Source: Strix aluco
Lineage: Eukaryota > Chordata > Aves > Strigiformes > Strigidae
Length of the DNA stretch: 64,000 nucleotides
Direction of reading: 5' to 3'
Assembly: GCF_031877795.1 (NCBI RefSeq)
Contig: NC_133971.1
Location: forward strand, 66,958,463-67,022,462
Notes under the pieces: model-generated
Told to the model about the DNA's origin: nothing
What the model saw: the letters and a program-made list of their open reading frames with translations, nothing else
Databases searched by the model: none
Program-made: the position numbers and the translations under genes
Shown here: in pieces, positions 36,401 through 46,040 of the stretch
Position numbering within the stretch: position 1 is the first letter of the stretch
Layout of the letters: the number at the start of each line of letters is the position of its first letter

Positions 36401-36996
36401 CCTTTGAGTCGTCATGCACTACTTGCTGTAAGTCAGTCACTAGGGCTGACTGCAGAACACAGGAAAAACTTCTTGTGTGATTTCTTAATTTAATTCCCTT
36501 GGTCTGAAACATCAAAAGGAGTGTTAACTATGTGGACAAAAATCCTATTCTGATTTCTCAGGACTTTAGTACATGTTTTTAATTTCCTATTTGTCTTTTT
36601 CCCTAAGTAGATTTCTAGCTAGCCATTAGAGGACCAATCCCTGGTGAAGTCCCTGCTGCACCTTTTTGTTGCAAAGCAGCTGGAAACTGCCCAAGAATTA
36701 TTAGTAAAGCCCAGGAAAGGACAGGGGAGGAATTGGCAAAATTAAGGAAAAAACTGTGAACCTTTTAAATAATGGCATTGTCTTGTGTCATTTCCTTCTG
36801 CATGGAACCAGGGTGAAGAAGGCTGTCCTTGCAGGGATTTTCACAAATCCTGCTGAGAAGGGAGGGGTCACTCAGAAGAACAGGTTGTCCTCCACATCTA
36901 TAATTTTTGTGAGAGATGAAGCGATCTGCCCTGAGAATTTGTTCCACAGTATCAGGTCAGGATTTTGCTCAGCTTGTTGGCAGCACACCACTGACA
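33406..36996. other. Intergenic DNA, no gene recognised
   Basis: No credible ORF or transposon is seen. It includes a T14 run (36326-36339) and the 35.06-kb hairpin listed separately. Confidence 0.5.
35059..35097. other. 14-bp inverted repeat (hairpin)
   Basis: TATATGTGTGGTAA (35059-35072) pairs with TTACCACGCATATA (35084-35097) across an 11-nt loop. Thirteen pairs are Watson-Crick and one is G.U if transcribed from +. It is too short for an ordinary pre-miRNA. Confidence 0.75.
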
Positions 36997-37063
36997 CCCT
37001 GGGAAAAGGGGAGAGGGGCTGTGATGCCCTGAAACCCTGGTAAAAGGGGAGAGGGGTGACGAC
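36997..37063. repeat. Direct repeat, about 29-nt unit, 38-nt period
   Basis: CCCTGGGAAAAGGGGAGAGG at 36997 recurs as CCCTGGTAAAAGGGGAGAGG at 37035. Both are followed by GGG(C)TG.. and an 'ac/tg' rich tail, and a third weaker echo (AAGGGGTGAAGGGG) follows at 37067. It is a minisatellite seed of about two copies. Confidence 0.75.
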
Positions 37064-37099
37064 ACCAAGGGGTGAAGGGGTATCCATCACATCCACGAG

Positions 37100-39766
37100 G
37101 CTTTGCACAGCAGGGGCAGGTTGTCTTGCACCACCCCCTGATCAAATTCAGTTGATGCTCAGAGACCTGGGAGCAGATGAAACCATCCTACAGAAATTGT
37201 TGGCCAGGTTAATGCATGAAGACAATGAAGAAGAAAGTCTTTCCCTTCCAAAGAGATCAGCAAATGCCATTACAAGGCCCAGAAAGTGGCCTCGTCTAAT
37301 ACTGATACTATTTGCCTTCTCCATTTCATTGAAAACAAAATAATTGGGCAAGACTCAATAAGGGACACAAGAAAAGACAATATGCCCCCCAACCAGGAGG
37401 TGGTATTAATAGGCTTAAAATCCCTCAGGACAGAAGCTGGTTATCCCATATTTGTAATGTGTTCAATGATTAGACTACACAAAACTTTAACAATACATGG
37501 TACAAGTGCATATTATGCCATCAGTCCAATTGCACTGAGGTTGGAGATATTATGGCTTCTCATCTTGGTCTACTGTGTCACCAGGACTCTTTTCCTGAGC
37601 TCCTACCACTGGTAATTTACTGTCCAAATGGGCAATCCAAGCCTGCTTTTTGGATCTGTATTCAGTCTTTGGAAGATCTATCACTTAGCATTTGTGAAAG
37701 TATCTGTTATTCTCGAAAAAATAGCAGACGACTTAACATGTTTGGATTTGGGCTTGGTTTATTTTTCCCTTTGCTTCAGACAGAGAATTGTGAGCGGCTC
37801 TTTTGATGCTGTTTGCTTTTTCATTTCATACTATCTAATAATTTCATACTACAAGACTTCCTTGGCTGTTATGCATAAAATGATTTCCAAGTGACTAACT
37901 TGCAGACAAACAAATGAGGTTGGGCTCTGGGTCAGGTAAGAGAGTGCCAGCCGAGGAGCCCAGTGCTACATGCGTCTTGTCTCAAAATGATAAGATTTTG
38001 TGCAGAAAGAACGTAGGAGGATCTGTACAAAGTCTGACAGTGACTGGAAGGGACCAATATGATACTGATCCCTAAAATCCATTCAAACTGTCTTTGAGCT
38101 ATTTGTTCAGCTGTGAGGTCAAAAGAAAAGTGGGCATGGAAAGCAATAAATACCATTTTCTTATCCTTTGTTGTAGGGTCATGTTCTTTTTTCCAATAAA
38201 AGAGTGTACACAATAGACATAGACTGAATACACAATGCAAGCAGACTACCAGCGGTTCTAAAAAGCATTGCTTTAAAATGCCTGCCCCTAGGCATATCAT
38301 GCAACAAATCCCAGCAGGTGGAAACTCCAGGCCTGCCCTAACACTGAAGACAGATATAATAACCAGAAAAAACAGGCATTGAAAGCAACTTCAAAACCCT
38401 TAGGAAGTCTGGGAGTGAATTTTCTTTATTGCTCCTAATTACAGAATATTCCTTATCTTTCTCTTTATCTCAGTGCAAAAATGTATTTTATGTGTGAGAA
38501 ACATATAAATAACAGGCCCAGCTGAGTCATCATGTTTTTCTAATGTTTTTCTCTGATCTTTTTTTTCTCTACCTCTTTCTTTTCTTTTTCTTGGCTATTT
38601 CTTAGTAAAGATGCTTGCTTTCTACTAGACTTTTCTTTCTCTACCTATTTCCATTCCTAAAGCCAGAACAAACAAAAGTGATTATCAGCTGAAAATGTCC
38701 TTCTTGATTCTTTTGTTGACATTTTTCTTGGCTTTCTTCTTATCTCTGTTATCCTAAAATAATTAGAAATTTTGAAGTGAGATGTGTTAGGAGAAAGATG
38801 CAGAAGGAAGAGAGAGCCAGCTATTGGATAACAGACCACTTTAATGTCATATAAAAGGGATGGAGAATTTTGAACCAAAATCAGAGCTAGCGGATTTAAC
38901 TAATGGTTTTGCCAGCCTCAGCACGGGCATATTATTTACTGTGGCCCAACTGATGGATGGCAACCCACTAAGTGACCATACCCTGCATCTGTATTTTGCC
39001 ATGTAGTTGTGTCACACTGTCATGAAATCAACAGATTTTTACTTTTATTATTTGTTATCTATCACTTTGTATTATCCAGAAGACTACTAAGAATTTTGGA
39101 CATCTCCTTTCTTGCCCTAGAAGAGTTTCCTTGATTTTATGGTGTTAGCAACTCAAAACTGAAAAATCAGTATAGAATTTGTTCCCAGACAAATGGTTAA
39201 TCAAATTGCTTCATTTGTAATTGAGGGTTTTTTTAGTGTTAATTAACAAAAATAAAAAGCTTCAAAATAAGAAGTCCTCCAGAATTAAAACTTTCGGCTA
39301 AGGATGTCTTGATAATTTTAAGCACAAAATAAATGTTTAATCACAATAACTGAAACTGTTTCCTTGTAAATGGTTTTGATGTTAATCAGTGGAGAATTTC
39401 CAGGATTATATAAAAAAATCCCAACTTGCTCTACAATAAAACATTTGATACCTCTTCTTCTGTGATTTTTTTTTTTTTTTTTGTAATTTCTCTGTATGAT
39501 CTGGCAGTTCTGCAGAAACATGAATAAAGAACTTCTAAGTGAGGTGACGTTTTAGACAGCTGAAAGATATATTTTGCAGATAGCCAGACTGCTCAACACA
39601 CATTAAATGCAGTAACCATAAGTCTTTGCATTTGTTGTCTTTCTGGGTGGACAGAGACTTACAGATGTGAATTTTGATATTGTGCACTTGTACTCACTTA
39701 GATTGTTATGCAAGGCATAGAAAAGCTTTAAGATGTTCCCAATTTCTGCACTCTTAGAGCAATCTT
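37100..39766. other. Intergenic DNA, no gene recognised
   Basis: A 95-codon + frame at 37056-37343 contains a charged, helix-like section (RDLGADETILQKLLARLMHE). It has no recognised domain and an overlapping minus frame, so I leave it uncalled. A T17 run is at 39466-39482. Confidence 0.5.
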
Positions 39767-39815
39767 TTATGTCTTTATAAGTCTCTTGTGTCTCTGTTAT
39801 GTCTTTATAAGTCTG
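39767..39815. repeat. Direct repeat, 18-nt unit, 31-nt period
   Basis: TTATGTCTTTATAAGTCT occurs identically at 39767-39784 and 39798-39815. The second copy is followed by a partial inverted echo (TTTATAAGAC), so the array also has weak hairpin potential. Confidence 0.85.
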
Positions 39816-41051
39816 TTTATAAGACTATCTTTGGTCCCTTCCACCCTATCTTTTATTTGCCTTTTTGTTGTTCTCTGAACAGAGAGCTGTGTTCCCAAGG
39901 GGGTTTTGTTGGTTGCAAATTGCTCATATCAATTTAGAAAATCCCATCCTTTCCAGTACTGTGTGTCCTTTTATTTAATTTATAATAGTGAGGCAACTGG
40001 ATCCGTTGCTTTTGTCCTCCATATGAAATAAGAGAAACCTAATAGCAGCAACCAGTGGAAAGGAAAGCCTTACTGTAGGGCAGGAAAGAAATGTCCCTGT
40101 AACATCACACTGGGAAATCATGACCTGGTTTAGCTTCAGCAAAGGGTGGTTATTAGGGCAACTTAGTTCAAGCAGCAAGTTACATCAGGTTTTTGCATTC
40201 TTTTGAAGTGAGAAGGACAATGGATGCCAGATCAAAAAAACACTGAAAAAAAAGAAGAGGGCACCCAAGGCAGGGAGGAGTCTGCTTTCACCTTTTATTC
40301 ATGGTATATTTCCATCGCTGACTCTCATTTTTGTGTGTTCATGGTTGTCTGCGTGTTGACAGGAATTAATTGGCTTGTGCATTAGTTGAAGCAGATGTCT
40401 AGTAGGAGAACAACAGCAACTATGAGTTATATGTTTTAAAGTTAGTATTCTTTTCTTATCAAGGTCCAAACTTGGAGTCTACAGATTTTAGCTCGGTAAT
40501 TCAGCTGAAATTACAGGCATTGGTACAAGTCAAAGAATCTCACCAGTCTTACGATCCTGTCTGAGTAAACTGGCATGTGTGGAAAGAAATTGGATTAAGA
40601 TGATATGCTGAATGATAAAAAGGCAAACTCTTCACTCACTACATCAAGGAGACAGGTCTGTGGCTATTAACTTTTACCATCAAATTTGTCACCAAATCCC
40701 TTATAGTTCCATTTTTTAATTTGTATTTGTGAAGTGTGATATGAAGCTACTAGTCTATAAACACAACTGTGGAAAATATGAAGAAGTCATAAGTTATTGT
40801 AATAGTGCAGGCAATAAAAATGTAGGGTTCATATAGGAAGACTGCAAGCTTAGTATAAAGTTTATAAATTTATTGATCCATTACTGCTAAACTCTACATT
40901 TGCTTTTCCTGTGTTAACAACAGCACGCCTTTGGTTTCATACTTACCCCACATCTATAGTTTAATATCGACTTGTGTGAAAAACATGTAATTGAAAATAA
41001 TTCCTGTGACTGGTGATCAGTCAGTTTAAAAATTTTCATTAACTTTGATCT

Positions 41052-41079
41052 TTTTGAAAATGTAATTACATTTTCAAAA
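41052..41079. other. Perfect 28-bp palindrome
   Basis: TTTTGAAAATGTAA followed immediately by its exact reverse complement TTACATTTTCAAAA, with no spacer. Symmetry stops at both outer ends. It could extrude as a cruciform, bind a dimeric factor, or mark the core of a tiny foldback element. The flanks show no further inverted symmetry or transposon signature. Confidence 0.95.
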
Positions 41080-41280
41080 GAAATTAAAAACAATATATTG
41101 AGCTTTAGTTTCTTCATTATTCTTCATGTACTACATTATTAATGTTGCCTCATTGACTTTGTCCCTTGAGGCAGGCACTGCCAACACCTTTTTTATTATT
41201 TTTCTTGTTAAAAAACATGTTGTGCGCCCCCCACTAGCCCATGCACCTCTTCCACTACGTAGAGTGGATAAAGTGTCTTT

Positions 41281-41302
41281 TATCATTCATTTATCATTCA
41301 TT
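41281..41302. repeat. Short tandem duplication, 11-nt unit
   Basis: TATCATTCATT is repeated back to back (41281-41291 and 41292-41302, final base variable). It is a minor slippage product. Confidence 0.7.
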
Positions 41303-44062
41303 GACTGCTGATCCTACATCTTTCCATGACAGCTTCCTATGAAAAGACCACGTGAGTGGTTAGATTCTTCATTTTGTACCCATGCACGTAACTTAGCTGT
41401 TTGCATAAGCATTGTAGGCACCAAGTATGGACACTGATAAGTGAAAACTATTAAGACAAAATATTTGCTTGAGTTGTATTTTGTCTAGGACCAAAGCATG
41501 TCAATAATGTAATTTGCTAGTGATTTCTCATTGTAAAATATGAATGCTTACACAGAACAAAAATGAGGGGAATTCCTACAACTTCTGCCATCCTTCCTTA
41601 AATTCATCCTGTTCCTCATCCCTTTAGCAAACATTTTAACAGGCTTTGCAGTGAGATTTAATGGAAACTGGACTACAGATAGCTCTTTTGTCCATTGGTT
41701 AGACACTAACCTACAGTCTAGCTCCCCTAAATCTGTTATTCCAGATTAGAAAGTGAAAAGAAGAGAAAAGGAGAATATTCTCTGGCTTTTACAGAGCTCT
41801 TGGCCACTAGATCTATCAAAAGAGGAGAAAGAGACCCTCCTCTCCCATGTCATCCAGCCATGCACTTCCTCTGCACTACATAATCTAAATGCAGATGTCT
41901 GTGCAGCACCTACTAGTTCCCTCTTTTTCTGTTTTAGACATACAGACACATGGTAAATATAAGGACAGTTTTAAAGACTTACAGTGCATCCTCTACATAA
42001 TTGCCATGTTTATCCATAATGATATAGGAAGTCTTCAGACCAAAAAAAAAACCCCACAGGGTTAGGAGATAACACCCCTTGCCTATTATAATTTAGTTCC
42101 ATTGGCTCTGTAATTGCAAAAGTGAAGGCAGTGCATTTTCTCTGCCTGATGATGAAGATACAGAAGCAAAAAGTCAAGGTTTTATATGTCTGTGGTTCTG
42201 TCACTGCCTCACTGTGTAATATTGCCCAAATCACTTTGAGCTGTCCTGTATCATGCTCCTAGCTAGGATAAAGGGTTAATGGTATTTTCCTACTCTGCAG
42301 ATAAGTTTAGGTCTATGTCAGTTTTAGTAGTTAAATAATGTTAATCAACATGAATTTGCTGAACTGTGCTTTTAAATGCCTTTTGTGTGCTTATTTTTCT
42401 ATATTAAGGTTTCCAAAACTGTTTTTATTGTCATGATTGTAAAGTGCATTTAAAATCTGTATTTTTATCATGCTATTTTTCCAAGATTGTTAGTTGAAAA
42501 GGTTTTTGAAAATGCATGTTTTCCTCTAGCACTGATTGATATAAATGGCAAATGGTCTAAAAAGTCATGCCATCATAGCAATACAGCAATAAACTGGTAT
42601 AGCTTGAAACTTTGACTTTGTTTAGAATTGTTCACATAGTCACATTCATTCAACCCAACTATTTATTCTTTTATCCTCTCATCCATTCATTGTCTCACGT
42701 ACTCTGCTTCTGACCTATTCATTGCATTATATATTGGTCTGCAAACCTCCGGGGATGTTCACTGCCCTTTCACTGACTTACCAAATACCTACCACCTGTT
42801 CACTCACTCACTCTTGGACTCATCTGCCCTCACCCTCAGACCTGGCTTGCGTGCCAGCTTTGGTCTTCCTCTCATTCCCTGCTCTCCTCTGGTATCTTCT
42901 ACCCTGCAGCTTATTTCTTCCTGAGTTTAATTAAGGACTTCAGGTTTAAGAGCACAGTCAGTTGTTATAGCTTTCTTTAACTTTTTCTTGCTTAATTGCT
43001 TCTTTCATTTTTTTTCCTGGCACAGATTTGATACAGCTTGCCTAGGCTTAAAATATGCATGTGTATATTCATCCCTCAGCATGATTTCTGAACTGGGTAT
43101 ATTATGACTGAAGCAGTCTTTACATATTATTACTTTGCAGCATGCATTATGTGTACTTCTGAAGATTATGCTTTATTATGCTTATAATGGAGGTTTTTAA
43201 AAGCATGTTTCATGCATATCTTTGGAATACTCATTACCGAGTTGCTGTGGTCATGTATTAATAGTTGTTCATTATATGATCTCATTGCCACAGCATGTAG
43301 TATCTGAAAGATGAAAATCATTTTTAGCAAACAAATTCAGTTACAATTACTGCGAGGACCAGTGAACCACTAGTTCACATACAATCCAGGCTAATGTTTT
43401 AATGGAAAACCTCCCAAATTTGTGTCCATCATGCCTCGGAGACCATTTGTTTTTAAATCCTGTGAAAGATGTCACTTATAATGGGAACTGCTAGGAATTT
43501 TCAGTGGTGCAATTTATGCTACTTGCTATATGCTCCCAACACTGTTATTATTAGGGCATTTCCTTCTTCTTAACAAATCCCTGTTGGTAACACATTTCAC
43601 TTGAAAGAAGATCCTGAATGTGGCTAAGAATCTGTTGCTTGACAAGGTCCAAATATCAATTCCTTGTTTTACCCCTGACCTTTCAGTCTATGATACTCTA
43701 CAGGTTTTACTGAAAATGGTGATTGAAAACTGCCATATACAAATGAACAATGTAATTCTTAAAGGTCATGAAATCTAGCCTGGATGGAGATAACAGAAGT
43801 AATGGTAATTTTGTCTTTCTGCTAGCCTTTGCACTGGTTCCTTGTGCCGCTCTGAGTTTTTGGGAGCTTGTGCAGACCGTAGGCTCCCTGGAGAAACCTG
43901 ACCAAACCCTTGTGATTTTCCTACTCTATGCTAAGAACTGCCCTAGCCTAGAATTTGTACAATGCAAAGGACATTTAAAAAGCACCTTTGTTTCTTCCCT
44001 TGGAATATTATTTCATAGCTGTATCCCTCAGGAGACACTTAAAGTCTTGTCTGGGAAACTTT
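41303..44062. other. Intergenic DNA, no gene recognised
   Basis: AT-rich DNA with a pyrimidine-rich section of CATTCATT-like words at 42,640-42,900 and an A10 run at 42042-42051. No supported gene or transposon. Confidence 0.5.
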
Positions 44063-44113
44063 TGCTGGTATATTAATACCAGCAGCTGCTCCCAGGGGAG
44101 ATGCTGCTGGTAT
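44063..44113. other. Compound hairpin with alternative pairings
   Basis: TGCTGGTAT (44063-44071) pairs perfectly with ATACCAGCA (44076-44084) over a 4-nt loop. The same middle arm, extended to ATACCAGCAGC (44076-44086), pairs perfectly over 11 bp with GCTGCTGGTAT (44103-44113). The enclosed 16 nt can add a CTCC/GGAG stem. The two hairpins share one arm and so exclude each other. The site is 1.1 kb upstream of the 45-kb CpG island. Confidence 0.85.
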
Positions 44114-45032
44114 AAATTTCAGCAATTTCCCAAACACAATATGATAAGGATTTTTTATGCTGCTACTATATTTGCAGTAGGGATTTTCTGACATGGGTTC
44201 AAGCATTTGACCCTTTTCACCCTCTTAGCAGATGCAGGTAAATTGTCAGAATCCTTCCCAGCAGACACTGCGTCCTCAGCTCCTTCTGCTGCCCATTGCT
44301 TTTGCCTCCCAGAGCTGGGTGTGACTACTTGCTTTTTTGTGCTTCAGATCTAACGTTTTGATGGTGTGTGACCCTGTTTGATGTTAACAGTGTGATGGAT
44401 GCTGGTGGCCTAAATTAAATCACCGTTTTGAAAACGTGATGAGGGGAAGTGGATTTCCCAGTGTTTTCCACACAACAGTGAACTGTTCACTGGCTATGCT
44501 AAAATCCTCCTTCAAACCTGACCGTTTCAAATACCCTGAAATATCAAGGTGGCCAGATCTTGCCTTTCATGTAAATTTTCTTCATCTGACGTTATTATCA
44601 TGACTCTATGTGTTTAAGATGCTCTGTTTCCTCAATAATTTCATTTTGACAGTATTCTCAGCTATACCTAATGTGAATTACAGATATTAGAAACTGACTG
44701 TCATGTTATTGTAACAATGCATACATATTGCATAATGCTGGAATTAGGTCAGCTAGTAAAGTAAATGACAAGACCCGATAAACTAAGTATTTTGTTCAGT
44801 CTAGCTTAAATGACTCCTGTTACCAGAGCTATTAGTAATCAAATGACATTGGATATCACCTGTTCCACAGCAATAAAAAAACCCCCAGTCATCCATGTGT
44901 TGGTTCATGTCATTCATCAGAACAGTCACCACAGGCATGCATGGACATGATGGTAATCAATAACTCATCAGTGACTCAGCAGAAGCATCCCAGGTGAGAT
45001 CTGTGCAGTCACTGACCTGTTTGGTTTTTTTG

Positions 45033-45048
45033 TTTTTTTTTTTTTTTT
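45033..45048. repeat. T16 homopolymer bordering the CpG island
   Basis: A run of 16 T lies about 120 bp before GC content rises into the island. Such runs often mark nucleosome-poor promoter edges. That role is inference. Confidence 0.6.
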
Positions 45049-45424
45049 GTGCCAAGCTGCTCCTCCTTTAATATTACCAAGCAGTCACCTACGCGGGCCT
45101 ATGCTTTAAGGTACAGTAATCCCAGTAATGTTTGCTTTCAATATAAATCATTCATATTTCCGTTGTGCCAGAGCTGCACCCCGGATGCGATTTGCTCTGC
45201 GGTCTGCAGCGAGAGGATCCATCCTGCCCGAGATGAGACCGAGCAGGAGTAAGGGAACGGGAATGGGAATGTGACAAGCAGCACTGGGCGCGAGGAGGCG
45301 AGGCGGCTGTTGCACAACCTGATTAAATTGCGGGGGCATCGCATCTGCTTTCGGCAGAAGTGCCTCAAAACCTTCTCAAGCCATGCAGCCCTCAAATCGT
45401 TAGGGAGGAGCCAATTCGCTGGTA

Positions 45425-46040
45425 CCATGGCCGGGGGTGTCGTCGGGCGGGCATGATCAAGCTGTTGCCTTCTCCGGCCGGACCCTGCAGGGGTGCTGTC
45501 GTTAATGGGGGATGCGCTCGGGAAGGGGAGAGGAAAAAACAACAGAGTTTATTGAGAAGAGGACGGCGCAGCCCCCCCGCCCGAGCGCCGCCGGCGCGGG
45601 GGCAGGCGCCCCGGGCCCCCCCGGACAGCGAGGGCCGGGCCCCCCCCCCGGCGCCGCACGGCTGCAGCCTCGCTCCGGGCGGGTACTGCCGCCCGGCCCT
45701 GCCCGCCCCCCGCGGGCCTCGCCGCCATACTGCGGGGCAACCCAAACTTGTTACAGACGGGCACCAACTCCTCCTCCTCGTCCTCCTCCTCCCGCCGCCC
45801 TGCCCCCGCCGGCGCCGGGAGGCGGGGGCTGCGGCGGCCCAGCCTGTCGCGGCGAAGGCGCCGAGGAGAGCGCGGGGAGCGCCGGAGACCCCCGCAGGTA
45901 GGAGCGTCCGGCCGGGGGGGGGGGAGGAGGCGGCGGCGGCGGGGGGGAGGAGGAGGAGGAGGAGGAAGAGGAGGAGGCGGCGGCGCTGGTGGTGGCGGCG
46001 GCGGAGGAGGCAGCGGCAGGGCGGCCGCCGCTGGGGCGAG
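45425..46040 (+). other. Candidate non-coding first exon with alternative splice donors
   Basis: Good + strand donor matches follow the island core: CAG|GTAGGA (GT at 45898-45899), GAG|GTAGGTGCG (GT 46041-46042, the best match), AA|GTGAGC (GT 46275-46276) and GG|GTGAGT (GT 46472-46473). The exon start is not defined. Several alternative 5' UTR exons are plausible, as known for mammalian SEMA4D. The exon ends chosen here are an inference from donor quality alone. Confidence 0.4.
45906..46020 (+). repeat. GGA/GGC purine-rich tract, G-quadruplex prone
   Basis: A run of 12 or more G (about 45,913-45,925) leads into repeated GGAGGA and GGCGGC units on the + strand immediately 3' of the first candidate donor. 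The G-richness is confined to the + strand, the arrangement that favours R-loops just downstream of a start site. Confidence 0.8.
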
